DNA of 64,000 nucleotides from Oasisia sp. SBJ-2009 (Eukaryota; Annelida; Polychaeta; Sabellida; Siboglinidae). The position numbers and the translations under genes were made by a program. Shown here piece by piece: positions 11,137 through 23,362 of this stretch. The notes beneath the pieces are model-generated. The model did not search any database. It was not told the origin of the DNA and saw only the letters and a program-made list of their open reading frames with translations. The stretch is taken from NCBI GenBank assembly GCA_964017155.1, contig OZ024857.1, forward strand, positions 31,140,542 to 31,204,541. Reading direction: 5' to 3'. The first letter of the stretch is position 1; each line of letters opens with the position of its first letter.

Positions 11137-11604
11137 CGCACGTGCTATGTGTTTAATGCATCAGTCGCCGATTATGTGTAAGGCCCCACAGTGAACACAG
11201 TATGTACATAATTAATTTAACACCAAACATAATTTGTGTCACATCACTCTGTTCAAAACGTATCTCTAGAGATATCGCCTTGACGAAACATGCTCCTATT
11301 GCAAAGTCACTTTGTAGTGCAAATAAGTTACTCTGTAGTTCAATTAACAGAAAAGCTATAAAAAAAGATCTGTTCTTTAACTCCTGTGTTTTGCTGTTAT
11401 ATTCTTAAACACCACATTAAGAGAGTTGGGAGTTCATTAGCATAGACAAAGCGAGACGTCACAACGCCACCAGTGAAACTATACAAGATTTACAAGACAC
11501 CCTTATGTGCGAGAGCGCGCGTGCGTAGGCATGCATGAAAGTGTATAGCATGACAGTGTCAGTTGCCACCGGTGCCATCTGATTTTCTAGATGTTATACA
11601 TATC

Positions 11605-11606
<2 letters not shown>

Positions 11607-11665
<59 letters not shown>

Positions 11666-11685
11666 CACTCGTGCACACGCACGCA

Positions 11686-11777
<92 letters not shown>
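11607..11777. repeat. Compound (AT)n-(ACGC)n-(AC)n microsatellite
   Basis: AT run about 11607-11661, ACGC run about 11674-11704, AC run to 11777 with one ACAT interruption. Confidence 0.95.
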
Positions 11778-11778
<1 letters not shown>

Positions 11779-12581
11779 TATATGTTAATTCTCCTGGAAT
11801 TTCTGGGAATATCCCGGATTTGGGGTGTATCTTCCTGGTTATAGCTGTCTCAAAATGACGCCCGGATTTGTAGCCGTTACCATTACCTCGCGCCAATTAT
11901 CATACACAACAGACGTTGGCACTATCATACTGTTAGCTGACAGCAAACAGACGACAGGACAGAACAGGTATGTGCCATGGATGGTGCCAGACCCAGGGCA
12001 ATAAAATGCCCCGAGGTCAAGCCCAAGCTCAAGGGAGGATTCTGGACAGCAATATACTACCAAGTGGCATGTATTGACTATTGAATACATGCTACACGCA
12101 TCACAATCTGAGAAATGTACGTGATAATGACCGATGCTAAGTAAATCAGAGATTACGGCGAATGCCGGATAACTTCCAACTCCAAGCTAACTCTAACTAA
12201 GAAAGAAGCAGTTTCTTTTATTTCCCTTCACAAACCTATAATCATTCCAAGATACGTCTTCTTAATTGCATGGATACTGGTTAGGCCCCTACTGTCTATA
12301 TGTTATTTTTCTGCTCTCAACTGTCTTTCGGAACCGCGGCATTGTGTGGGCAAAGGCCATTGTCTTGCGAGAGTACACCTAGTCTTATTTGGGTGTCACG
12401 TCAACTCAAATGTGTAATTCGAATTTCGGGTATATTATACTATATGTTTGTTCTTTGCTGTTAACTTCACCAAAACATATGCACAAACCACCTGGCATGT
12501 CACAGTGAATACTTGGTATGTTTGCATTTTCGTATAATTAGTATGAAACGTGAGGAGCAAACAAATCGAGGTGAATTTAAC
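11778..12581. other. Unassigned spacer
   Basis: No gene, RNA or clear repeat recognised. It may include the 5' UTR of the LINE that follows. Confidence 0.4.
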
Positions 12582-12898
12582 TGAATTATGCAGTTTTAAA
12601 ATCGCCAACAAAAAGTGACAAAGCCACTAACAATACAACAGTTAATTCACGCCGGCCCCATGTCTGCCATGGGAATGGCATGTCACCACCACCCGAGGCC
12701 GAGATAGCCCAACAGTGGCACACCGTGCGAGACACCATGCTGAAACTCCGGCGAAGAACCTCCAGCAGCATCCCCGTCTTCTTCTACACACAGACAAAGA
12801 CATAGAAGACCGATGCGCAGAATGTATGACACAAATGCACAAAAAAACGCACAAGACGAGTAGAAACGATACTTGAAGAAAAAGCAAAAAAAGCAGAT

Positions 12899-13361
12899 TT
12901 GGAAAACAGTACACAGGCAATAAACACACAGCTACAGACACTACAACAGGAGATCAAGAAGCTGACACATCCCCAAGCACAAACTACAGGCACTCACCCA
13001 ACAATGATAGCACCAATCAACCAATACCTGACTTCAGTAGTGAAGGAAGAAATAACCGAAAGAGAACAGATAATGGCCAAAAAAACTCAATCTAGTCATC
13101 CACGGGATGCAAGAAAACGAACAGGACCTGCACGATGTCAAACAAATGATAGCAACATGTCTAAAACTAGATGTAACACCTGAAAAAGTCACCCGGCTAG
13201 GCCAGCCAGATCACAACAAACCCAGTGTGATTCTTGCAGTCATGAACAATATAAATGATAAAAAGAAAGTACTAAGCAAAGCTAAAGAAATCCGAAACAG
13301 CACAGCAGACACGACAGTCTTCATTAGACCAGATCTAACACCAAGACAGAGAGCAAATTAA
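12899..13361 (+). pseudogene. LINE ORF1 remnant
   Basis: Two overlapping frames read through the ORF1 region. The first gives a Gln-rich coiled coil (TQLQTLQQEIKKL) and the second the RNA-binding-like segment (NLVIHGMQE, KVTRLGQPDHNKP). A frameshift near 13085-13120 separates them. Confidence 0.6.
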
Positions 13362-14343
13362 AAAAAAAAACTTGCAGGCCCAGCTGATGCGGAGACGAGA
13401 AAACAACCCGAACAAGACCTACAAAATCTACCGAAGCGAAATCATCGAGATCCAGTAAACACGAAACCCCACACTGCACATGTACATAGAAACACAGTAC
13501 CATTACGTAGCAGTAATGCACGACGTGCACTAAGGGTATGCTACACTAATGTTGACAACTCACTTCTTAGCAAATATGATGAACTACACGCTATTGCCAA
13601 AGACTATGATGTGATTGCTCTGAATGAGATAAAACCAAAGAATGGAAGTGTACCAAACCCGGAAATGCTCCAATTACCAGAGTTTTGCCTGTTCACAAAT
13701 GATCTATAACAATCAGATACAAGGGGTACATGCATCTATGTCAGGACTGAAATCAGGGCATGCCAATAAAACCACCCGATTATTGACCAATTCGCTGATG
13801 CAGTGTGGATAACATCTAACATCATCATAACTAATAGGATGTATATACAAAAGTGGTACACCTGAAACAGCAAAACAAAGAGACAAGCAATTACATGCAG
13901 CTCTCAGACGCACTGCAGTAGAACCGGAACCACGCATTGTGATGAGAGATTTCAACCACTACAGAATAGTGTGGGACCCTGAACCGTCAATCCCACACAC
14001 ATACAGGGACGGATCTGATAAACAGCAGTTCATTGAAGCAATTAGGGATACCTACTATCACCAACATGTTCACAAGCCAACACGGTACCGACATGGTCAA
14101 CAACCTACTCTGGACGACCTGATTTTCACAACAGAAGAAAACACAATAACAAACCTCAACTCTGGTCCACATCTGGGAAACAGTGACCACATCAGCCTCA
14201 ATATGATCCTAAATATATCTGTTACTCGTGTGCCAAAGAGGAGGACGATATACAGTTATGACAAGACAGACTATGAAAAAATGAAAACGATGCTAAACAT
14301 TGACTGGAAAACAGCACTAGCGGATATGAGTACATAAGAGGCA

Positions 14344-15974
14344 ATGGACAAACTTGAGCAAATCATAAAAGAAGCAGTAGACCAGTGTGTATCACACTAC
14401 ACTGTTACAGATAATGGTAGAGACAAGCCAATGTGGATGACCAAATCTGCCATGAGAACAGTTAGAAGGAAACATAGCGCCTGGATTCGATATTTAAACA
14501 CAAAGGAAGGGGAAGACTATCAAACTTACATCAGATCCAGGAACACAGCCCAACATGCAATCAGAAGAGCACGCAGACAATTTGAAAGAAAGCTAGCCAA
14601 GGAATGCAGGACAAACAACAAATGTATTTGGAAGTACATAAGAAACAGAACTAACACTAGGGGTGGTACAGGTCAACTCTTCAAAGAGGATGGTACACTT
14701 ACCCAAGGCGACAGGGAAGCAGCAGAGGTCCTCAATCAACACTTCTTCAAAACATTCACAAAAGAAGACACTACCAACATCCCGCATGTCACACCAAAGA
14801 ACCTATCTACTGAAACGCTCACTATATTCGAAATCACAGAAGAACTGGTGAAGAAATACCTTCTTCAACTGAAGACTGTCAAGTCACCAGGCACTGATGG
14901 TATCAACCCTAGAATTTTGAAGGAGATGTCAGAACAACTATATGTGCCTCTCAACATCATATTCAAATTACACTACCGAGACAGTGGAGAGATGCAATTA
15001 TCTGCCCGATCTACAAAAAATCTGAAAAAAAGAAACGCAGCAAACTACAGGCCAGTGTCCCTGGCATCAATCGTCTGCAAGACTCTGGAGAGAGTGATTG
15101 TTCAGCAGCTCGTACAACATATCAAGATGTACCACCTGGATTGTGAACAACTACATGGCTTCAATACTGGGAAAAGGGTAAACACAAATTTATTAGAAGC
15201 ATTGAACATCTGGAGTAAGCTAGGCCTTGACGCAAAACATACCCGTTGATGTCATCTACCTCGATTACGCGAAGGCATTCGACACCGTACCACATCAGCG
15301 TCTCATGAAACAAGTAGAAAGTTTTGGAATAAAGGACAAGGCCTTAGCTTGGATAGCGGCATTCCTAGATGACCGGCGACAGAAGGTATCTGTACATGGA
15401 GAACAATCAAACTGGTGCAGTGTACTAAGCGGAATTCCCCAGGGGTCTGTCCTGGACCAACATTGTTCACGATGTTTGTCAGCGATGTAGCCTACCAGGG
15501 ATTATGAACAACATGACGTCAATGTTTGCAGACGACACCAAGCTCTACGCAACACTTACAGAGGACAACAACTCACCACATTCTCTGCAGGAAGACCTGA
15601 CAAAGCTTCAGGAATGGTCAATGAAGATGCAAATGAATTTCCACCCAGATAAATGGCATGTTCTGCATCTCGTACAATCGAACCCGCAGAAAATTTACCA
15701 CATGAACAACGCCAGTGGCAACATTCATATGTTAGATGTGGTAACTTCCGAAAAGGACCTTGGAGTAACCATTGACCACCAACTCAAGTTCTCTGACCAT
15801 ATTGAGAATGCTGACAAGAAAGCCAACCGTGTTCTTGGATGTCTAGCAAGAACATTCCGACATCTCATCAAAGACATATTTCTACTGCTCTACAAAGCAA
15901 TGGTTACACCACACCTGGAATATGCGTCAAGTGTCTGGTGCTCTCATCTGAAAAAAAGACAGAGACCTCATTGA
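14344..15974 (+). pseudogene. LINE reverse transcriptase remnant (ORF2)
   Basis: Three frames in turn carry the linker and RT domain: 14344-15249 (to the NYRPVSLASIVCKTLERV block), 15227-15490 (LDYAKAFDTVPHQRL to GIPQGSVLDQ) and 15504-15974 (MFADDTKLYATL to LLYKAMVTPHLEYAS). The FADD catalytic pair is kept but the frame breaks make the gene non-functional. Confidence 0.8.
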
Positions 15975-16483
15975 ACAAGTTCAGCGACGGGCAACACGAC
16001 TTGTGCCGGAAACAAAGAGATTACCATATAATACAGCAGACTAATAGAATTACAGACAGAGAACAGACATAATCCAGACATTCAAAATTGTCAAAAGAAT
16101 AGACTCGGTCAACCAGGACTGCAGATGCTCACAGTGCCCATCAAAGCTGATGTTAAAAAAAGCCAGTGTTACCACGTGGACGGCACAGTGAATAACTCCA
16201 AACACAGAGAGTAACTGGCTACGGACACTACTTCTTTTCGACCAGAGTGGTTAAAATGTGGAACTCCCTGTCAGACGATACAGTTCAGGCCAGGACAGTA
16301 AACGAACTGAAATCACGCCTCCGAAGAGATTGGAGAGGACACCCAGGGCCAGACCTGTATAATTATAATTTTTCAAATTAACCAGCCTTGAGGCTTGACA
16401 AACTGGATAAAAACATATGAAAACAAAATACATCAATAGAGAACTGCAACATCAGAAAATAAATCTTGAGACGGTCTCAATGC

Positions 16484-16822
16484 TCAGTTTTGGGCAATTA
16501 CTGACCGGTCTTGAGGTAAGATTGAGGTAAGATTTTCGTATGTCACAAGATCCGAGAGCGTCACAGGAACCCTAATAACCTCGATTACCCAGTCTCGAAC
16601 TTGACCGAACAATTTTTTCAGCGGCAGCGTTCTCTGCAAACATGTGGCGGCCTCTGGCGTATTACAAACCAATAACGTTTGCGCGAGTTGACATCCGGGC
16701 AACATATTGAAAATGGAGGCTGTGTTTACAGTCGGTAATTCGACAAAGGCTTCTTGAATTGAATTAAATCGACAGAAAGAAAGTACTATATAAACACCAA
16801 CATTTATAATCCAGTCGTCCAT
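16484..16822 (-). CDS. Hypothetical ORF, 112 aa
   Basis: Open from an ATG at 16822 to a stop near 16484. The protein has no recognised domain, signal peptide or repeat. No splice or promoter context supports it, so it may be a chance ORF next to the LINE 3' end. Confidence 0.15.
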   Translation of the reverse strand: MDDWIINVGVYIVLSFCRFNSIQEAFVELPTVNTASIFNMLPGCQLAQTLLVCNTPEAATCLQRTLPLKKLFGQVRDWVIEVIRVPVTLSDLVTYENLTSILPQDRSVIAQN

Positions 16823-17167
16823 TAGCTCTAGTTTACGGTAAGAGTTTGTAGTGATTTTTTTGCATCAACAAATCTCGGGTTACACAACATGTTAGATGTT
16901 AAATGTAACAACTTGTTAAACAAGTGTTGCCTTCTGTTGGGCCTGGGGATTTGCATTACGCCTTACGGTTTGCATTTCAGTTGAGTTGGCTAGTTTATTA
17001 ATTTAATTGTGGGCAAATTTTGACGCTAGCTTAACCTAAATAAAAAAAATTGTGAGTAATCTTCCAGTTAACTGACCTAAATTAAAGGGCGACAAAAAGT
17101 GAACGGTTTGGTGTTATGCACCTAATTCCTAAACTTAAAAAGTTTACACAAACTAACCATTTTGAGT

Positions 17168-18384
17168 TATAGACGTTATGTCCCAAGTCACTATGTCCCA
17201 AGTCGCTTATGTCCCAAATATTGTGGACGATTTGTCCCAAAAACAAGATGCTAAGTAACAGTTAAAATATGAAATGGACTTGAAATGTTCTACAAAGAAC
17301 GATGGATGATGACATAACAAGCAAGGTGTTGAAGTTTGCGGACGACACAAAAGTGTTTAGGAAAATTAAAAGTGATGCAGATAAACAGCATTTACAAGAT
17401 CATCTAAATAAGTTGATAGAATGGTCTGAGAAATGGCAAATGCTGTTTAACTTTGGAAAGTGTAAGTGCCTCCACACAGGACATGGGAATGAAAATGCAC
17501 AATATACAATGGGTGGTACTGTACTAAATACTACTGTAAAGGAAAAGGACTTAGGTTTAACCATTAGCGCTGACATGAAGGTATCAGAGCAGTGTGGAAT
17601 TGCAGCAGCGAAGGCAAACCAAATTCTTGGATTAATTAGGCGAAATATAGTGTACAAAGAAAAAGAACTAATAATACCGCTTTATAAAACAATAGTTAGG
17701 CCTCATTTAGAATATTGTATACAAGCATGGAGGCCATATCGCAAAAAGGATATTGATATGCTAGAAAGAGTACAAAGGAGAGCAACAAAAATGATACCAA
17801 AACTCAGGAATATTAGTTATGAAATGCGTCTAAAAAAATGTGGTCTAACAACACTAGAAACCAGAAGATTGAGAGGAGATCAGATTGAGGTTTTTAAAAT
17901 ATTGAATGGGTATGAAAATATTGACAGAAATATTTTTTTCACGGTCAAGGAAGAGAGAAGGACTAGAGGACATGGAGTTGCATTAGCAAAGAAGCAGTGT
18001 AGACTAGATATTAGAAAATTTTCATTTTCACAAAGAATAGTAAACGAATGGAACAAATTATCAGCTGATTGTGTAGGTGCTAGAAGTGTTAATATGTTTA
18101 AAAATAAAATTGACATATACCTAAGACGGGCGGGGTATACTTAGATAGATAGGTTGGACTCTCGATAAGCCAAACGGCTTCCTTGTCCACCTGCCATCTA
18201 GAGTTGATTCTCTAGGTGGCAATCTTGTTAAATCTTGTTAAATCTTGTTAAAGAGTGCCATCATTAGTGTTAATATATCAACAGATTTATGTTAAGACTA
18301 ATGTGCAAAAATAACATAAAAACGTAATAATAAATTTAGGACATATCGTCTAGGACATATGTGACTAGGGACATAACGTCCATA
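17168..18384. mobile_element. Inverted-repeat-flanked unit carrying a LINE RT tail
   Basis: A segment beginning tagacgttatgtccc at 17170 recurs in reverse complement at about 18336-18384 (tggacgttatgtccc). About 45-50 bp align at roughly 80% identity, including internal tandem copies of TATGTCCCAAGTC. Between them lies a 5'-truncated CR1-type LINE fragment. The simplest reading is a MITE-like or foldback element into which a LINE inserted. No clear target duplication was found. Confidence 0.55.
17302..18144 (+). CDS. 5'-truncated CR1-type LINE reverse transcriptase, C-terminal part
   Basis: The open frame of 280 codons starts inside the RT at the FADDTKVFRKI block and continues through the thumb (IVRPHLEYCIQAW, ERVQRRATKMIP, FSFSQRIVNEWNKL) to the normal end of ORF2. 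The fingers and the endonuclease are absent. The ATG at 17302 is not a natural start. The frame is intact, so the insertion is probably fairly young. The 3' region has a hairpin at 18193-18220 and ends in AATCTTGTTA-type tandem repeats (18217-18250), the short terminal repeats typical of CR1-type LINEs. Confidence 0.8.
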   Translation: MDDDITSKVLKFADDTKVFRKIKSDADKQHLQDHLNKLIEWSEKWQMLFNFGKCKCLHTGHGNENAQYTMGGTVLNTTVKEKDLGLTISADMKVSEQCGIAAAKANQILGLIRRNIVYKEKELIIPLYKTIVRPHLEYCIQAWRPYRKKDIDMLERVQRRATKMIPKLRNISYEMRLKKCGLTTLETRRLRGDQIEVFKILNGYENIDRNIFFTVKEERRTRGHGVALAKKQCRLDIRKFSFSQRIVNEWNKLSADCVGARSVNMFKNKIDIYLRRAGYT

Positions 18385-20097
18385 TCCCACCATTTTATTT
18401 GCATCTTCACATCAGTGGTTTACTCAGAAAGTGGTCTTATAGTGGACAAATCTAGCAAAACCACAGACACCATGAACGGGATCATGCAACAACTTATATT
18501 AGAACTACTTCCGACATGTCATAGGGTAAAATACAATTGTATTTGAAAGTATTTAAACAGTATTGTAATTGTATTTGATGCTTAGGAATTACAAGTATTT
18601 GTATTTAAATGCTTTCCTAAAGTATTGGATATTTTCAAATACATTGTCAGTACAATGTACCTATAGTTCTCTTTCATGATCACATGTAACTGATTACCTT
18701 CACTACAAATTACCTTTAAAAGTGTCACCAAATCAGTTGTTAATTTTCAACCTTCAAAATACCCATTGATTGCAATTTTAATGATGAAGACACTTGACAG
18801 CAGGTATCCCTATGACCCTGGCAGTGACCACAATTTCTATTTGCCCAGTGTCAGAGGGTGGATTAGCACCTGACAGTGACTATAGGTCAATATCCCCTTT
18901 GTGTCAGGCTCCAAGCTGGCTCCAGGGTATTCTGGTCTCCAGGCTGTCTTTCATATTCAAGCTGAGCTGTCACACTTCCTCTCAAGATACTAGCAGTCAT
19001 TAGCATTGTCTCTTCTGAGGGCAACATAGGCATTTTACTGTGAACCTCCGGGCTTAACTTAACAAACAACAGATTATGGTCTTACCTCTGTAGATAGAAG
19101 TATCTGAATCATTTGTCGCTGTGATGTTGTTAGCAATAACAAGATTCCCTAACACTGGTCTGCCTTGTCATTGTATGAGCAAAACACTAATTATGCCTGT
19201 AAACTAGATATCTCAATATATGATTTGCTGAGCTGTATCACACCGGCGTTGGTTGCAACATATAGCTCGCCAACGATCTGTTGGAAACTACATCCGTGGA
19301 TTATTTAAACATTCTTTTTTCCAAATTATATAATACTATCCACACATATTTGTACTTTATTATGCTCATATTTCTTACTACCCTTGGTACATGTAAACTT
19401 TGCTTAGATCACATTCATATATAATGCAGACAGTGGAATTCCGCTATGGGAGTAAATTGTAATCGTAAAAACACATGATGGCACTCGTGAGTGCCAAGTT
19501 GCCTTGGCAACTAGAAGCTGGTTTTGGCTTGTCATTTCCTTCTGCTTCTAAATAGGTAAATAATGTCCGTTTGCGCTGTTGAGTTTGCTGAATATTACTT
19601 CATCACTGTGTACTTGTATGCAAACAAATGTACCAAAGATGGACCTGTGGCTTTGATTGAGACTTATGTGTTAAAGTTCCGTGTCTCTTTGTGCTCATCA
19701 CATTCATAATTACGCTTGCAATCAGCGTTTGAAAGTGACCAACGCAGAGTCTTGCTGAACTTGCCGCTGTTGGACATGCCAACTTCATCATCTCTAACCT
19801 GCTTTTTCTGTAGGAATCCTTCTTTGAGAGTATGTGAAATATTGCTTACTAATACTATCAATTATAGTATGTGAACCATACAGTGCATTAAATTGTTTAA
19901 TTTTATTTACATCCTTTTTGCGAGAACTATGCTGCGTCACCTATCGAATGGCTGCCACCGTTAGTAAACATGTCGCCAGTCAAACTGGATGTGCGGCCAC
20001 ACAGTCACAGCTCTGGATCACAATGGCAGCGCCCTGTGTAGAAAGTGGCAGACTTTGAAAAAATGAAAAATATATGCTGTGCTTGTTAAATTATGAC

Positions 20098-20121
20098 GTT
20101 TTCCTGTTAAAACAGGAAAAC
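20098..20121. repeat. Short perfect inverted repeat
   Basis: Arms of 11 bp (gttttcctgtt at 20098-20108 and its complement at 20111-20121) around AA. Confidence 0.85.
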
Positions 20122-20497
20122 ACTCACCAGCGGCCAATGATGCCGCTACACCTACAGTCACCAAACTTCACTACACCTATACTACATAATTATACACTTC
20201 TCAACAAAAAGTTAATTTCTGTAAATTGTCGATGAAAATATACATAAAATTCACTCGTTTTTGTGCAGACACATTTGTTTCTAATGGAACTTCACTAGAT
20301 GTGCTATGTGCACCAGTGAATTAAGTGAATTACATGTATGTATATTTTGGTCAATAAATGATAGGTATGAAAAAAAATTGAGCATGTGACAGGTACTATG
20401 GATGTACCAGTAGTAGATATACCATGTGAAGTTTCGTGACTGTAAGTGAGCAGTTTTAATTATAAAGGCCAAGAAGATTAATTTTAGTTTTACCGAA

Positions 20498-20528
20498 TGT
20501 TCACCTAACCCCAGGGGTTAGGTGAACA
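20498..20528. repeat. 31-bp perfect palindrome with telomere-like core
   Basis: Arms of 15 bp (tgttcacctaacccc and its exact complement) around a single A at 20513. The core holds CCTAACCCC and GGGGTTAGG. Confidence 0.85.
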
Positions 20529-21880
20529 GGAAAATATTTTTGTCAGACACTTTTTCTGTGGACATGTTTGTGTTAACTTATACATACAAACCAGTTGAGA
20601 TGTTTTATGCCCTGAAATAAACTACAAACACACGTGTGATACCCATTTTTGGGGGGTTAAAAGTTTCAGTAGACTAACATCCACCATACATCGTACACCT
20701 TTAGCTCTCACATCTCAGAAACTGTTGTAGATGTATTTTTCAAATTATGCATAATCATACACAAGAAATGTAAATTTGATTGACACATTTTTTAACCTAC
20801 TGTGGTCCATTAGGGCCTAAAAAATTGTATGTTTTATGTTTTCGTATTTTATAAACAAAAACAGTTCTGTAGCACAAGCAATTTGTAGTTTATTAGTCTT
20901 TTGTAAGGGCATCTCGGGGCCTCCCCAAAAGAGGTATGCTAAAATATTTTCCGTTTCTGTCTGGGTTTTAACAGACCTCAGGACACATACTCCTGTGGTG
21001 GTCTGTGTATAGGGGCAACTGCGTAACTAATTGCTTTTCCTTAGAAGTGGTAGGGGCTGTGCCAGTAACCCAACAGATCACTGTTAAACTGGACTATTGC
21101 TTCATAAATGTTTTAAGCTGTTATCTTCATTTAAACTTCCAATTTTATATGCAAGTTGTGTTTTTTTTATTTTAATTTAAATAAAATGATGTGACTGGTG
21201 TCTACTAGATGTATTTTAATTTTTTCACACAATTTGGCTGTTTCTGGTCATCTTATATGAATAACCAGAGGAATTGCCAATTAGGTGATTAAGGTGAAGA
21301 GACTAGACGGTGACTAGGACTCACCAAACACATTAATTCACAATAACTCATTATACACTGTATAATAAGGACTTCAAGGCTACTTGACCCATTTTTATGC
21401 TCTATAATATTATATTGGTTTGCTGTAATTACTATCACACAGGCTAGGACTGAATCCAAAGACAGTTGGTTGTTTAAATAGCCCATATAAGTGGCTTGAT
21501 TGTGTCGTCTTTCTGTGTTGTACAAACTCCACAATTGTGGTAGCATTTCCATTTTTCAATGTATGAAAATATATTTATGGAGTAATTTCAAGACAGCTTA
21601 AAATAGGCCCTAGGAAATTTTAACCATCATTCCAAAACAAGTAGCCTATGAGTCATCACACCTACCTACTAGGTGGTCATAACATAATTTCAGTATTTTA
21701 GTGGAGATAGCCAAAATCAAATAAAAAACATTTTGTAGAATGATGTGTTTCCAAAGCATACTTAGCCTAGACTGCCACAGTGGTATAAGGATAAATGACA
21801 ATTCGCTGCAAGAAACCACACAATGATTGATTAAATAGACATCTGATTAACCTGAGCCTACGTTCTGTTTGAAGAGAGCA

Positions 21881-23293
21881 ATGAAAGGGAAAGGCAAAGG
21901 GGATCGGAGTGGTGACGTGAAGGACTGTCCACTACAGTTTCCTGATCTCAAACCAGTGGAGCACCAGCGACTGTGCCCTACTGTCACCACAGGTAGATCC
22001 AACAGTTCGAAGAATGACACAAATACACACATGCATGTGGACAGTTGACAATAGTTTGTGTCTTCAGCATTTACTTTTTAGATACATCATTAAACATAAC
22101 ACATTGGCTAAATCAGTGTTTTTTTTCACTGACAGAGGTGTCATACTAGATGATCAAGTACATAGTTAGGTCAAAAGATAAATGTCTTTCATTACTAAAC
22201 AAACTCACACAGTGAGACTAGTTTCATAATATCACTAACAAGATGATCACTGAGGCATAATTGTAAATACAAGTATAGATGTAGGTTTGGTTCCCTCAAC
22301 TTACTTGTGGTTACACAAATTCTACTCAAGTATTCTATGAACTTGTGGATCTTTTGTGGTGTTACCAATATAGATAGATGTCTTGTTTTGGGACAATGAC
22401 AACATTCTCAAGGTTATATTCACACTTGCAGTACTGGGCCGAGGTGAAGAGGACGGCGTGTTTTTTGACGAACTCGATATGCTTCAAACTGAAATGGAAA
22501 CATTACTTGCTGCAGCAGCAAAGCGCATGCGCCATCTTGAGGCTGAAATAAACATCCTGACCAACTGGCAGGAGAAGGGCAAGGACAAGAAGATGATGAC
22601 TCTTGGCAAAGGAGTATGTTCACATTTATACTATCTTCAATTAAAATGTGAATAGCACTAAAACGACTTTGCCATAGACGTCAACATCTGCTGGAAAGTG
22701 GGAGACTGCTCATAGAAAAGTGGGGTACACCATCCACCACTCAATTATTATTGGATGTTGGTGGTGCATTTGGCAGTTTGCATTTTTATTTAGTATTCTT
22801 GCATGAATGTGGCGAACACATGCAAGAACAGGTTTGAAGTCACTTAGTTAAAGAACATAAATAATGTAATAATCTCATACAAAAACAAATAAATTGGTTT
22901 ACATTTTTTTCTTTAATTTATAAACTACAAAAACATGACTTTTTGTCCACAAAGTTGGACAAAGCAGTATATCCCATCCCAAAGCAGAAATGTTGAATTC
23001 TATGCATTATAGAAATTGACTTGTTTTGATAATATGTATTTTTGTGGCAGGAAAAGGGCAAAGATAAGAAGATGGCACCGCTTGGGAAAGGAGTATGTTG
23101 AATATGTTCATTTGTTGTGTGTTGTATTATATTTGTTTATAGTTTGTTAAATTACATGAGCTTTCCATTTTTTTTTGATGGTTGGAACTTTTCAGAATGG
23201 CTTAGTGAGTACTGATTCTATGATGTCGGCACCAATCAATGAACTTCTTGATATGCAATATTAATTACACGTGTAATTATTCCTGAGAGCACC

Positions 23294-23362
<69 letters not shown>

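Larger units (their letters stand above)
12582..16450 (+). mobile_element. Degenerate but nearly full-length CR1-type LINE
   Basis: ORF1-like remains (about 12600-13361) contain a coiled coil and an LVIHGMQENEQDLHDVK-type nucleic-acid-binding domain ending in DLTPRQRAN. ORF2 follows, with an endonuclease region from about 13530 (CYTNVDNSLLSKYDEL) to 14230 and a reverse transcriptase from 14344 to about 16080 (YLDYAKAFDTVPH, GIPQGSVL, FADDTKLY). Frameshifts and stops break ORF2 at several points (about 13708, 14335, 15249, 15490, 15970) and the endonuclease GDFN motif reads RDFN, so the copy is dead. The 3' part contains the motif GCCTTGAGGCTTGAC at 16385-16399, shared with the minus-strand LINE at 53.8 kb. 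Confidence 0.85.
18385..21880. other. Upstream region of TADA3, no gene recognised
   Basis: About 3.5 kb of mostly AT-rich sequence. Two perfect palindromes are listed separately. The short stretch 19930-20060 is CpG-richer and has ATGGCTGCC and AATGGCAGC motifs resembling YY1-type promoter elements, so it could hold the TADA3 promoter or a 5' UTR exon, but nothing proves this. Confidence 0.35.

Noticed and set aside
12642..12993. Cys/Phe-rich minus ORFs resembling membrane segments
   Set aside because: Antisense to the A-rich LINE ORF1 region, which yields hydrophobic artefacts.
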